Below, piece by piece: positions 14,202 to 22,237 of a stretch of 64,000 nucleotides of DNA. This stretch comes from a virus. The stretch spans positions 22,391 to 86,390 of the IMG/VR virus record IMGVR_UViG_3300045740_000163; one strand, 5' to 3'. The notes beneath the pieces were generated by a model, which searched no databases, had not been told where the DNA came from, and saw only the letters and a list, made by a program, of their open reading frames with translations. Each line of letters starts with the position of its first letter. Within the stretch, counting starts at the first letter, position 1. The position numbers and the translations under genes were made by a program.

Positions 14202-14426
14202 ATGGCAAATCACATCCCTTACGATCTTTACACCTTGAGCTGGCACTCTCTTGCGTATCACTCTCTCGCTCGCTTTAAGCAAATCGTGCGGAACGATTGC
14301 ACGATTCCCGCAGATGTAATCGAACAGATCGAAGACAACATCATCCCCGCACTTGAGTATCTCGAAGGGTGGGAACCTACAGATGACATGATTCAAGCTC
14401 ACATCGACTCACACGGGATGATCTGA
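14202..14426 (+). CDS. Small helical hypothetical protein
   Basis: A 74-residue protein (MANHIPYDLYTLSWHSLAYHS) with several His and aromatic residues and helical ends. It is the first gene behind the 14125 promoter and overlaps the next start by one base (TGATG). Confidence 0.6.
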   Translation: MANHIPYDLYTLSWHSLAYHSLARFKQIVRNDCTIPADVIEQIEDNIIPALEYLEGWEPTDDMIQAHIDSHGMI

Positions 14427-14629
14427 TGATTCAAATTGTCGTTGACGATGAGTATGGCGCACCGTTCGCCATTGATACCTTCCTAACCATTGAGGATGCT
14501 CGTCACGCTCTAAATGAGCTGGAGTGCTCTCTTGAAGATTGCATGACACCAGCGCGTGCGCATCGCTTAATGCAGGCAATCGACCAGCTTAAACAATCCA
14601 TTGCAGACCATGAAGATGGTGACGATTAA
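14426..14629 (+). CDS. Small acidic hypothetical protein
   Basis: The 67-residue protein begins MIQIVVDDEYGAPFAIDTFL and continues as two helices (IEDARHALNELE, ARAHRLMQAIDQLKQSIAD). No family recognised. It overlaps both neighbours, so the three genes are probably translated as a unit. Confidence 0.55.
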   Translation: MIQIVVDDEYGAPFAIDTFLTIEDARHALNELECSLEDCMTPARAHRLMQAIDQLKQSIADHEDGDD

Positions 14630-14981
14630 CACCAACGAAGGTGCTTTCAAGATCCCTACTAAATGGATGGGAGAAGCCTTAGCTGTCCACCGCCCGGTTG
14701 TTGGTTTCGGTGGCAAACTCAGCAAGGAGAAATGCACCTGGACAATCACTCACATTGAGTCAGGGATGACTGCCGGCAGGTATAACGGCCCCATGCAAGA
14801 AGCAATCAAACTAGCTAAAGCTTGGGATCTCACGTTCAGAGATGAACTACCTGGCCCGGATCCTGATGCGAAAGCTTGGATACGTAAAGACCAATGGCTA
14901 AATCAAATCCGCAAATTCAGTCCAATCGCTTCACCTAATTCGTTTGAGGCTGTGGTGAACCACTACACAAGCGATGATTAA
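14610..14981 (+). CDS. Hypothetical protein
   Basis: From the ATG at 14610 (MKMVTINTNEGAFKIPTKWMG) this is 123 residues. GKLSKEKCTWTITHIESGMTA looks beta-rich, with an Ala/Lys helix after it. The start lies within the previous gene. It is the last gene before a minus-strand interruption. Confidence 0.6.
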   Translation: MKMVTINTNEGAFKIPTKWMGEALAVHRPVVGFGGKLSKEKCTWTITHIESGMTAGRYNGPMQEAIKLAKAWDLTFRDELPGPDPDAKAWIRKDQWLNQIRKFSPIASPNSFEAVVNHYTSDD

Positions 14982-15107
14982 CTTCTTCTGCTCAACAATT
15001 ACCTGTGTACAAATGTACACCGGAGTATCACCAACTTATACACAAACACCAAACAACTACTCAGCAGTTACCCAATCAAGCGTTATTACTTGTACTAAAT
15101 CAGGCCC

Positions 15108-15419
15108 TCAATACGCCTGCTCAAGTGCACGAAGCGCTTCATCAAGCGCATCTTCAGGAGCTCGGCCAACCATAGACGGCTTCCTTGACTGGTAGCCGAC
15201 ATAAATAGAGGGATCCATACCAGCAGATCCTCTGAAGATCAGCGGCGAATCAGCTCGCTGAATCTCTACCTCACCACGCGGAGTTATCGTGATCCTGCCG
15301 GTTTCATCCTGAAGCATCCCTTTCAGCAAGAGATTCTTCAGAGCTTCTCCTTCAGGAGGTAAGGTAACTTCCCCAGCCTTACGGACAAACTCACCGATTA
15401 ACTGATTACTTACGTCCAC
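15108..15419 (-). CDS. Small protein with winged-helix-like core, opposite to its neighbours
   Basis: The 103-residue protein starts at GTG (MDVSNQLIGEFVRKAG). LKNLLLKGMLQDETGRITITPRGEVEI has the recognition-helix and beta-wing pattern of a winged helix. It is a single minus-strand gene in a plus-strand block, a position typical of inserted genes. Its antisense placement could also reduce transcription between the two flanking blocks. Confidence 0.55.
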   Translation of the reverse strand: MDVSNQLIGEFVRKAGEVTLPPEGEALKNLLLKGMLQDETGRITITPRGEVEIQRADSPLIFRGSAGMDPSIYVGYQSRKPSMVGRAPEDALDEALRALEQAY

Positions 15420-15451
15420 TTAAAAACGCCAACCTCTCAACAGTTTACGTC

Positions 15452-15817
15452 ATGAGAACCATCGAAAAGAAGATGCTCAGCGCAATCATCGAGCGAAAGA
15501 ATTTCAGCTTGGATAACACTCGCGTTGATTGCATTTATCTCCCACATCCTGCGGACTCTGAAGATCGAATCATCGACCGCTGCAATGTTTATCTGCACGG
15601 CAATCTGATTGCCACGGTGACTCCTGACGACGTAACAGTAAACAACTGTGGGTGGCGGACTAATACAACTAAGTCTCGCCTGCACGTTATCTTGCGTGAG
15701 TTCTGCGGTGCCTGTGTATCACAAACTAATTTCGAGTGGTTTCTGACTACGCAAAGCGATGTCATCCACATGATGGACAAACAGGATTACACTGTTAGCC
15801 GCGTTCCAATGCACTGA
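15452..15817 (+). CDS. Conserved small phage protein (CGWxTNTTKSRL type)
   Basis: The 121-residue protein has MRTIEKKMLSAIIERKNFS, a beta-rich middle (VYLHGNLIATV), then CGWRTNTTKSRLHVILREF and TNFEWFL. Proteins with this order, including a TxTTKSRL core, are frequent in marine phages from memory, where the function is unknown. It overlaps the next gene's start by one base. Confidence 0.65.
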   Translation: MRTIEKKMLSAIIERKNFSLDNTRVDCIYLPHPADSEDRIIDRCNVYLHGNLIATVTPDDVTVNNCGWRTNTTKSRLHVILREFCGACVSQTNFEWFLTTQSDVIHMMDKQDYTVSRVPMH

Positions 15818-16071
15818 TGCCTCTGCCTAATCTGCGAACTAACCAACGTAACCTTATACGTTTGGTAGCACAACACGAACACCGCTATCCTGACGAACCT
15901 TGCTACCTCGGCAAAGTCACAGCAAGTAGGCAGAACGTCTTTCTAAAAGCTGTTGCTTCACTGGAAGAACGGAAACTTGTGGAAATCGACCGCACAAGTA
16001 ACAACTTCAGAGCCTGGACAATTAAGCTTCTAGTTCCTCTCGAAGATGTAATCCCTCAGTCTCTCAACTAA
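15817..16071 (+). CDS. Small winged-helix-like DNA-binding protein
   Basis: The 84-residue protein has helices RNLIRLVAQHEH and SRQNVFLKAVASLEERKLVEID followed by a beta turn (TSNNFRAWTIKLL), the usual layout of a winged helix. It may regulate the envelope-gene island that starts three bases downstream. Confidence 0.5.
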   Translation: MPLPNLRTNQRNLIRLVAQHEHRYPDEPCYLGKVTASRQNVFLKAVASLEERKLVEIDRTSNNFRAWTIKLLVPLEDVIPQSLN

Positions 16072-16073
16072 CC

Positions 16074-16352
16074 ATGAAACTCCTTACTTCCTTACTCCTT
16101 ACTTCTTTCGCTTCCCTTCTTATCGCCACGCCGGCTAAAGCTCAGTGGGCGATGACTTGCACTCGTGAGTACAACAGCTCAGTAAATCTTCGTACTCAAC
16201 CATCAACACGAGCAACAGTAATTGCTTCGATCCCAAACGAAAGCTACCTGCGTGCACTTACGTGGGTGTGGGGCGGAGACAAACTGCGCTGGTGGAAGGT
16301 TGAGTACAACGGCCTAGTTGGCTGGATGCGCAGCGATTACCTCTGCAGATAA
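16074..16352 (+). CDS. Secreted bacterial SH3-domain protein
   Basis: The N-terminus is a classic signal peptide (KLLTSLLLTSFASLLIATPAKAQ, cleavage after AKA near residue 23). The mature part (SVNLRTQPSTRATVIASIP, WWKVEYNGLVGWMRSDYL) is an SH3b domain, a fold that commonly binds peptidoglycan. At 92 residues it is one exported domain without a catalytic part. It opens an island of envelope proteins and may modify or shield the host wall. Confidence 0.75.
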   Translation: MKLLTSLLLTSFASLLIATPAKAQWAMTCTREYNSSVNLRTQPSTRATVIASIPNESYLRALTWVWGGDKLRWWKVEYNGLVGWMRSDYLCR

Positions 16353-16374
16353 ACAACCAAACTCATCAACGATT

Positions 16375-16794
16375 ATGTTTCGCAAACTAGGTTGGGTAGC
16401 TGTAGGCGTAGGCGCCTTCTTCGTTGCCTCTATTTGTGTGAGTCTCGGGGGCATGGTCATCTCGGCTTTGATACCCGGAGCTTCTAAAGACGAGCCAGGC
16501 AAGCTAGAGGCAGACCCACAACAGCAATCTAAAGCTGAGTGGCTCCAACAACTAGAAGGGGGTGGCCCAGCTAAGACTCAAGAGACTAAGACCGAAACTC
16601 AACAGAAGACAACATCAGAACCAACTCAACAACCAGCACCGGAGGTAGCGGCTGATTCAGCTCCCATGTTTCAACCAGCTAATACGGCTCCTGCTTCAGC
16701 TCCCCCAGCACCTAAGGTAGGACCGGGCAACTTTGACTCACCCTCACCCTACCAAGCTCCTCCAGTTATCCAGTCAGGCCCTGGCAACATGTAA
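16375..16794 (+). CDS. Membrane-anchored Pro/Gln-rich protein
   Basis: From the ATG at 16375 (MFRKLGWVAVGVGAFFVASI) the protein is 139 residues. One N-terminal hydrophobic helix (about 5-32) is followed by a disordered Gln/Thr/Pro/Ala-rich tail. The basic MFRK start predicts a cytoplasmic N-terminus and an exported tail long enough to reach the wall. A spanin-like or wall-tether role is possible; no lipobox is evident. Confidence 0.55.
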   Translation: MFRKLGWVAVGVGAFFVASICVSLGGMVISALIPGASKDEPGKLEADPQQQSKAEWLQQLEGGGPAKTQETKTETQQKTTSEPTQQPAPEVAADSAPMFQPANTAPASAPPAPKVGPGNFDSPSPYQAPPVIQSGPGNM

Positions 16795-16801
16795 CTAACT
16801 G

Positions 16802-17545
16802 ATGAACCTCAAAATGTACGCTTTAGTTGGCACCGTCAGTGGTCTCGCGCTGGCGCTAGGTGTTCACCACGGGCAACAGTTTTTCAAATCGAGAGCAGAA
16901 GTCAGCGAGTATCACCAACAGATGATGCTTGCAACAGAACAACCCTTAGAGTTGGGCGACAACCCAGCTCGAATCTATCCCGATGGTGGGCTACCTCTGG
17001 ATGCTACACCTGAGCCAGGTTATGAAAGCGAGCCAGGATCATTACGCCCGTCCATACAGTTCACAGATCAACCTCCGCCGCTTCCTCCACTATCTAACAC
17101 ACCGTTCCTCGTTCTTAAGAAATCAGCGCAAACGATCAAAGCAACTAAAGATCCTATTTGGACGCTCCAACTGATCAGTAAGGATGGCACTGTCCTAGAT
17201 AGCCTTCAGGCTGTGACGGGTAGAGCGTCCCGACAAGCAGTTAGTCGTCACGTCTCAGGTACAAAAGCACCTTTACCTGTAGGAACTTATCGGATCGACC
17301 GAGCTGGGATCGAGCGAGGCCCCTTCAGTGACCCTGAACTAGGTCGCGGCTACTGGATTCCCATCACTCCCCTGTTTTCCACGGGGCGATCTGATCTTGG
17401 CTTTCACGTTGACCCCTCATGGGGCAAGCTAAACGGAGAGTCAGGAACCAGCGGGTGCATCGGCCTTGAGAACGTTGATGCGACAGTGAAACTGGTTACC
17501 TGGATCAAGCACTTCAACGTATCTAAACTGATTGTTCAATCATGA
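16802..17545 (+). CDS. Membrane-anchored L,D-transpeptidase (YkuD-like)
   Basis: The 247-residue protein has an N-terminal membrane helix (about 5-22), a Pro-rich linker (about 55-105) and a C-terminal catalytic domain. GTKAPLPVGTYRID marks the fold, and GFHVDP (His202) with GTSGCIGL (Cys219) is the His/Cys signature of L,D-transpeptidases, although the usual SHGC is TSGC here. Such enzymes cross-link peptidoglycan stem peptides in the periplasm. A phage copy could stiffen the wall, block superinfection, or act in lysis timing. Confidence 0.7.
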   Translation: MNLKMYALVGTVSGLALALGVHHGQQFFKSRAEVSEYHQQMMLATEQPLELGDNPARIYPDGGLPLDATPEPGYESEPGSLRPSIQFTDQPPPLPPLSNTPFLVLKKSAQTIKATKDPIWTLQLISKDGTVLDSLQAVTGRASRQAVSRHVSGTKAPLPVGTYRIDRAGIERGPFSDPELGRGYWIPITPLFSTGRSDLGFHVDPSWGKLNGESGTSGCIGLENVDATVKLVTWIKHFNVSKLIVQS

Positions 17546-17703
17546 CACGCAGCATTTACAAGAAGTTTCAAATCCTTGCTCTGACTTTCTCAGCATCAGT
17601 TCTTCTGAGTGCAGTAATGCGCGGAGGTACTGTTTCTAAAAGTCACTCCATGCAGTGCCCTGTAGCACCCAATGGTAAGCTCTACCTAGCTCCGGGGTGC
17701 TAG
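17542..17703 (+). CDS. Small exported or membrane peptide (53 aa)
   Basis: The frame overlaps the transpeptidase stop (ATGA). It encodes MTRSIYKKFQILALTFSASV, with basic residues then a hydrophobic stretch ending LLSAVM, and a short tail with two cysteines (SMQCPV and PGC). It looks like a membrane-inserted or secreted peptide with one possible disulfide. Confidence 0.5.
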   Translation: MTRSIYKKFQILALTFSASVLLSAVMRGGTVSKSHSMQCPVAPNGKLYLAPGC

Positions 17704-17873
17704 TGACATCACCAATCACAGTTGTATTGCATTCACAGATTAGCAACAAACACATCACCTATACGAACTTAAGTCCCTCCGCTCTGCTCGCTCTAGTCAA
17801 GGGAAGCAAAAGCAAACAAGCCAAAGAGTTAGCAAACCGACTCATCCCTGTCTTGGAAGATCTCGCCAAGTAG
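17703..17873 (+). CDS. Small hypothetical protein (56 aa), GTG start
   Basis: The GTG overlaps the previous TAG by one base. The product begins MTSPITVVLHSQISNKHITY and ends in a basic helix (KGSKSKQAKELANRLIPVLE). No family recognised; the junction type supports translation. Confidence 0.45.
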   Translation: MTSPITVVLHSQISNKHITYTNLSPSALLALVKGSKSKQAKELANRLIPVLEDLAK

Positions 17874-17896
17874 ACTTTCCTCTTACTTCTCCCTCC

Positions 17897-18019
17897 ATGA
17901 AGCTTCTTACCGATCTCATTCTGATCTCATTCAGCGTCATCTGTTTAAGCTCTGTGGCTGCCCACGCGCATCACAACGGTCATCACCCTGAAATCACCCA
18001 AGACCAATGTCAGAAGTAA
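17897..18019 (+). CDS. Tiny secreted His-rich peptide (40 aa)
   Basis: The peptide starts MKLLTDLILISFSVICLSS, a signal sequence ending VAAHA, and leaves a mature tail HHNGHHPEITQDQCQK. Its first residues echo those of the SH3 protein at 16074 (MKLLT). The histidines could bind a metal. CCCTCC but no purine-rich site precedes the ATG. It overlaps the next gene by 13 bases. Confidence 0.45.
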   Translation: MKLLTDLILISFSVICLSSVAAHAHHNGHHPEITQDQCQK

Positions 18020-18204
18020 GCTTCACTAAAGACGAGATCCTCACTCTCCGTCGCGCCCTCAACGCACTAGTCACTCGGCAAGAACTCAACTTGCTGTCGG
18101 CTTCGGAACCTATGAAGCGAGAGATCAGGGAGACTCTCTCGAACTTACATGATCTTGACATTAAATTACTACAGCTAAAACCTCAATGCTCTCACGCGTT
18201 ATAG
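18007..18204 (+). CDS. Small helical hypothetical protein
   Basis: A 65-residue helical protein (MSEVSFTKDEILTLRRALNA). It overlaps both neighbouring genes, 13 bases upstream and 19 downstream. No family recognised. Confidence 0.5.
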   Translation: MSEVSFTKDEILTLRRALNALVTRQELNLLSASEPMKREIRETLSNLHDLDIKLLQLKPQCSHAL

Positions 18205-18500
18205 AACCCTTCGCTCGTTACAATCCACGCGAAGTTTCCTGTACTACATTTCTTATCTTTCTTGCTGTCGGGGAGTCTCACGAGGGACTCCTTCAGACAG
18301 ACCTAGCTCGCAAGCTCAACATCCCGAAGTCAAGCGTTAGTCGAAACTGTAGCTTGTTGGATACACAAACTCAGAAGGGTGAACCTGGCATGGGCCTGGT
18401 GACCCGAGAGCCCTGGCACGCAGACCAAAGAGTCAAGCTTGTAAAACTTACAGCTAAAGGTCGTGAATTGTTTGATGAAATTCACAGCCGCTTAGGTTAA
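18186..18500 (+). CDS. MarR-like winged-helix regulator
   Basis: The 104-residue protein has the MarR core: LLQTDLARKLNIPKSSVSRNCSLL is the helix-turn-helix, GLVTREPWHADQRVKLVKLT the wing, and AKGRELFDEIHS the final helix. It lacks the long dimerisation helices of full MarR proteins (about 140 residues). It probably controls phage or host transcription, perhaps the flanking operon. Confidence 0.65.
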   Translation: MLSRVIEPFARYNPREVSCTTFLIFLAVGESHEGLLQTDLARKLNIPKSSVSRNCSLLDTQTQKGEPGMGLVTREPWHADQRVKLVKLTAKGRELFDEIHSRLG

Positions 18501-18518
18501 TCTCACTGGAGTCTCTTG

Positions 18519-19040
18519 ATGTCTGTGGTCTTACCTGACTGGCGGATCAAATCTCTATGCGAAGAAGGGATGATCACTCCCTTTGATCCCACGCTGGTCA
18601 ACCCAGCAAGTTTAGATGTGACTCTCGGCACTAACCTTTACGTCGAGACGGAGAAAGGTGGGCTCCTGCCTAAGGACATCTCGGAGAACACGAGAAATAA
18701 CCCTTATCTCCTGATGCCTAATGAGTTTGTCTTAGCTGAGACGTCGGAAGTATTTAACATCCCTGACTTCATTAGCGCACAGTTTGTGCTTAAGTCTTCT
18801 CTCGCTCGCGCAGGCTTGGAACATCTTCTTGCCGGCTACATCGATCCAGGCTTTCACGATTCTGTTTTAACTCTTGAGTTCAAGAACGCTAAACAATTCA
18901 GTCCCTTTCCGATGTGGCCCGGTATGCGCTGTGGTCAGATCGTGTTCACTGAGATGACTGATGTTCCTCAAGCTAGCTACAGGTACACTGGTCGATACAA
19001 TCATGATGCAAAGGTAAGCAGATCGAAAGGTATTCTGTAA
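18519..19040 (+). CDS. dcd: dCTP deaminase-like protein
   Basis: The 173-residue protein has the dCTP deaminase/dUTPase core: VNPASLDVTLG (28-37), LKSSLARAGLEH (91-102), and YIDPGFHDSVLTLEFKN (107-123) with the expected catalytic Glu120. The enzyme converts dCTP to dUTP, or directly to dUMP in the bifunctional form, supplying substrate for ThyX encoded at 38.4 kb. The ATG at 18519 is preferred, with GGAG upstream. A palindrome follows the stop. Confidence 0.8.
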   Translation: MSVVLPDWRIKSLCEEGMITPFDPTLVNPASLDVTLGTNLYVETEKGGLLPKDISENTRNNPYLLMPNEFVLAETSEVFNIPDFISAQFVLKSSLARAGLEHLLAGYIDPGFHDSVLTLEFKNAKQFSPFPMWPGMRCGQIVFTEMTDVPQASYRYTGRYNHDAKVSRSKGIL

Positions 19041-19046
19041 CTCACT

Positions 19047-19064
19047 GGATCTCATACGAGATCC
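19047..19064 (+). terminator. Possible terminator hairpin
   Basis: GGATCTC-ATAC-GAGATCC is a perfect seven-pair stem seven bases after the dcd stop, followed by TTTGAGTCTT, which is a weak T tract. A similar stem (GATCTCG/CGAGATC) occurs at 20992-21009. Confidence 0.45.
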
Positions 19065-19206
19065 TTTGAGTCTTAGGTGAGAAAGATAAAAGTATTTAAG
19101 TGTGTCTAAGTTTGTTGCTAATCTTACTTATAGAAAAAGTTTTCTTATTAAGAAAAGTTGCACTTACTAGCTCAGGGTATGCACAGGATAAATACCTGGA
19201 GAGGGG

Positions 19207-19235
19207 TTGACACTGTGCTTTGAACGATGTACATT
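19207..19235 (+). promoter_or_regulatory. Sigma70-type promoter of the MoxR-VWA operon
   Basis: TTGACA (19207-19212) and TACATT (19230-19235) are 17 bases apart and lie 58 bases before the ATG at 19293. This promoter would drive the genes from 19293 to about 23775. Confidence 0.65.
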
Positions 19236-19292
19236 GCTCTGCATGGGCGGCACCGGCCCCAAACGTGGTGCGGAACCATCGCATAACATCAC

Positions 19293-19718
19293 ATGACTAA
19301 GATCACTACACAAGCTTTAGTTAATCAAGGACGCATCAGTGCTGAGCGTTATGACTCCTGCGACACAGCTTTAACTGAGTTGAATGACAGCTTTGGCGTC
19401 GAGTACGAAGCATCAAAAAGCAACCTGAACTCGATGCTTTGGCAGGCAGACACAAACGAGATTGATCTCTCAGTATTCCAAGGAGAAGATTCTCTTTTTA
19501 AGTTTCCTGAGTTCAAAACCAACATCGTGGTGAGGATTGATCGCATCCCCACGCCGCATCAAAAGATCGACAAGCTCGATGACAAGATCGCTGATCTAGA
19601 GCTCAAGCTCAAGCTTGCCAAGGCTGAGCGCAAGGCACTGATCGAGCAGCTAATTCTCAAGGGTCAGGTCGATCTTCTGACTGACAAAATCACCGCCGTC
19701 TTCCGTCGCCTCAAGTGA
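19293..19718 (+). CDS. Hypothetical protein with C-terminal coiled coil
   Basis: The 141-residue protein has an alpha/beta N-terminal part and a strong charged helix (IDKLDDKIADLELKLKLAKA, about residues 91-110) suited to a coiled coil. It is the first gene of the operon carrying the MoxR ATPase, and its stop forms TGATCATG with the next start. It may be an adaptor of that system. Confidence 0.6.
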   Translation: MTKITTQALVNQGRISAERYDSCDTALTELNDSFGVEYEASKSNLNSMLWQADTNEIDLSVFQGEDSLFKFPEFKTNIVVRIDRIPTPHQKIDKLDDKIADLELKLKLAKAERKALIEQLILKGQVDLLTDKITAVFRRLK

Positions 19719-19720
19719 TC

Positions 19721-20932
19721 ATGAACACCGACAAGATCTTTTTGCTTCACTGCTCTGTTAGTGCTTCAGTTCGGCAGAGCACGCAGATCAAGATGGCTGA
19801 TCTTCAGCTGCCAAACTCTGTGATCGACGTTCTTGAGAAGCAGCAATCCGTTTCTGTGCGGCCCACTCTTTCAGGCAAACTAAAAGATTTCCTGAACCTG
19901 CTGCGTATAGAACAACGGAAGTTGTATGACGAATGCACAATCCATAATGGTGATGTGCACTTCCTCCACGAGGATTACTTTGAGGAAGCTATGGAGCGCA
20001 TCGCCAAGATTCGTTCTGATGCCAACTCTTACAACGAGCAACTCAATGAACTGTGGTTGCAGGAATACACTAGGTGGAGCAACACTGTTGAAGGATTTCT
20101 TGAGCCTCTCTTCCGTGATGACCCTGAAGGTTTCAAGCTGGCGAAGGAAGCTTATTTAACTATCTTTCCTACCAAGCAGGAGTTTGAGAATCCGATTCAG
20201 GTGTTCGTGGTCGGGCCGAATCCTGTAAGCATGGTTGTCTCTGAGAGCAAAGAAGAGCACTCAATCTCATCTGCGATCCAAGAAGCTGCGATCTTCAACA
20301 CCACGCAAGTGTTGGAAGCTGCTCGTGAAAGCGCAGCCGATCGAGCACTAGCTAAAGCGGCCGAGCTTATTGATGATCTCGATGTTCGTGTGTCCAGCAA
20401 GGTGGGTGAACGTCAGACCGGCGGCACCAAGCGCCGAGGATCTTGGCAGATCACTGCAGAAACTTTGCAGCTAATCACCAGACACTGCCCTGGCTTTGAG
20501 AATCTCTCAAAGCTATCAGACGATCTACTTGAGGTTGGTGTACGTCTTCAATCCGAATCCGCCAAGATAAAGAATCAGGCGTTTAAGGATTACACGGACA
20601 TCAAGGCAGAGATCCGGAGTGAGCTACAAGCAATTGTAGACTCGCGAAGTTCTTCTAATGGCTTGGAGTCTCTTAAAAGATCCTTGGCACTCTCGGGCAC
20701 GTACCGAGATTTGCTTGGCAAGATCACCAGCGCTGAAAACCAGGAGCAGCTCGATGAGCTTTACCACGAGCTTCAGATTGAAAAAGATGTGTATCACCAG
20801 CGAGCCAAGCACCTACAAACGTTGTTCGATCAGCGTCTTGAACTTGTTAAAGCTCAAGCCGTGGGCCTGGACGACTTGATTGATGAAGTTAAATCAATTG
20901 AAGCGGAGACTACGGATGACCTTGACTTCTAG
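19721..20932 (+). CDS. Large helical coiled-coil protein
   Basis: From the ATG at 19721 the protein is 403 residues, nearly all charged helix with coiled-coil character, including the last third (NQEQLDELYHELQIEKD). No catalytic motif is seen. It lies directly upstream of the MoxR ATPase and VWA genes in one operon and could be their substrate or scaffold. Confidence 0.65.
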   Translation: MNTDKIFLLHCSVSASVRQSTQIKMADLQLPNSVIDVLEKQQSVSVRPTLSGKLKDFLNLLRIEQRKLYDECTIHNGDVHFLHEDYFEEAMERIAKIRSDANSYNEQLNELWLQEYTRWSNTVEGFLEPLFRDDPEGFKLAKEAYLTIFPTKQEFENPIQVFVVGPNPVSMVVSESKEEHSISSAIQEAAIFNTTQVLEAARESAADRALAKAAELIDDLDVRVSSKVGERQTGGTKRRGSWQITAETLQLITRHCPGFENLSKLSDDLLEVGVRLQSESAKIKNQAFKDYTDIKAEIRSELQAIVDSRSSSNGLESLKRSLALSGTYRDLLGKITSAENQEQLDELYHELQIEKDVYHQRAKHLQTLFDQRLELVKAQAVGLDDLIDEVKSIEAETTDDLDF

Positions 20933-21053
20933 ATTCAGTCTTAAAGATCTTGTTTTTCTACGCGTCAACAACAGTCTAAGTAAAGGCTATAGATCTCGAA
21001 AACGAGATCGTTTAAAGAAACTACTCAACTGCATCTTCACTATCTTCGACTAA
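20916..21053 (+). CDS. Small basic protein (45 aa) coupled to the MoxR gene
   Basis: The frame starts inside the end of the previous gene and its stop overlaps the MoxR start (TAATG). The product (MTLTSRFSLKDLVFLRVNNS) is basic, with RSRKRDRLKK. The exact one-base coupling supports translation; it may act mainly as a leader that sets MoxR expression. Confidence 0.45.
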   Translation: MTLTSRFSLKDLVFLRVNNSLSKGYRSRKRDRLKKLLNCIFTIFD

Positions 21054-22237
21054 TGAACGACAAACTTTTTGCTCAGCTTCAGAACTTTCGCTCCAGCCTC
21101 AACACTGTTTTTCTTGAGCGTGAAGATGTCATTGATGGGTTGCTCGCTTCCCTGATCACCAAGCAGAATAGTTTTCTGTTTGGTATGCCTGGTACCGGTA
21201 AGTCTGAACTGGTGCGAGCAGTATCAAATGGTTTTAAAGGATCACACTTCTTTGGCTATTTACTTTCACCCACAACAGATCCCTCTGAGCTGTTCGGTCC
21301 AGTCGCAGTCTCCAAACTGCTGAAAGATGAATACGTTCGTGATGTCAAAGGGTATCTCCCAAGCGCCAACATCGCATTCCTTGACGAGCTGTTTCGTGGC
21401 AGCTCAGCTGTTCTCAATTCACTGCTTACGATTCTCAACGAACGTACTTTTAACAACGGACGGGATGTCATTGAGACCCCGATCCAATCCATCGTTGCTG
21501 CAACTAATAGCTTTCCTCAAGAAGAATCACTTCAAGCTTTCTGCGACCGATTCCTCTTCAGGCCCACAGTGGATCTTCTAAAGAAACCAGCTTCCAAACG
21601 CCAGCTTGATGCGTGGGCTCTTGGTATTAAGGAACGCCCAACCGCAACGTCAGAACTCACCTTCGAAGATTTACAAACTCTCCAGCAGGAAGTTACATCT
21701 GTCCAAGCAAGCGATGAGTTTCTCGATTCGTTTACTCAGGTAATTGATCTACTCGCAACCAGAGGTATCACCATTAGTGATCGCCGTCGCGTTCAGATTC
21801 TGAAGTTCTTGCGAGGCTGGGCGATCGTACAAGGTGATGAAGAGCTGTACCCGGAACATCTTCATCGTTCTCTTGTTCACATCGTTTATCAAACGACAGA
21901 CGATGTACAGTCCATCAAGGATGTGTTAGAGCAAGTAGTACCTACTGCTGAAAAACTTCTTGAAAGTATCAAGCGGGCTCACAACGGAATCCTTACGGAA
22001 TACCACGCCGTCCACGCTCAAGAATCTAAGAGTGTAGATGATCTGAATCGTCTTGTAGGGAAGCTCCGCAAGATGCACCGAGACCTTGATACTTTAAATA
22101 ACAAGCTGGATAACATTCTCGAATCTGGTCAGTACAGAATCTCAGCTCACGCTCGACAGACAGCAACCAAACTCGCTCAAGCAATTGAGTCGTCATCACA
22201 ATCAGTAGCTAGCTCTATCTCAAACATCTCCTCATGA
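21053..22237 (+). CDS. MoxR-family AAA+ ATPase (RavA-like)
   Basis: The 394-residue protein has Walker A GMPGTGKS (44-51), Walker B IAFLDE (107-112), sensor 1 at AATN (149-152) and arginines after it (CDRFLFRP). The insert between the Walker motifs (LLSPTTDPSELFGPV) is typical of MoxR/RavA proteins. These act as chaperone-like ATPases with a VWA partner to insert metals or remodel complexes. The C-terminal 130 residues are coiled-coil. Its stop overlaps the VWA gene (ATGA). Confidence 0.85.
   Translation: MNDKLFAQLQNFRSSLNTVFLEREDVIDGLLASLITKQNSFLFGMPGTGKSELVRAVSNGFKGSHFFGYLLSPTTDPSELFGPVAVSKLLKDEYVRDVKGYLPSANIAFLDELFRGSSAVLNSLLTILNERTFNNGRDVIETPIQSIVAATNSFPQEESLQAFCDRFLFRPTVDLLKKPASKRQLDAWALGIKERPTATSELTFEDLQTLQQEVTSVQASDEFLDSFTQVIDLLATRGITISDRRRVQILKFLRGWAIVQGDEELYPEHLHRSLVHIVYQTTDDVQSIKDVLEQVVPTAEKLLESIKRAHNGILTEYHAVHAQESKSVDDLNRLVGKLRKMHRDLDTLNNKLDNILESGQYRISAHARQTATKLAQAIESSSQSVASSISNISS

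Noticed and set aside
14974-15195. 73-residue plus-strand frame between the small-gene cluster and the minus gene at 15108
   Set aside because: Its second half is antisense to the 15108-15419 gene and is Ser/Ala low complexity; the first half has no supporting features.
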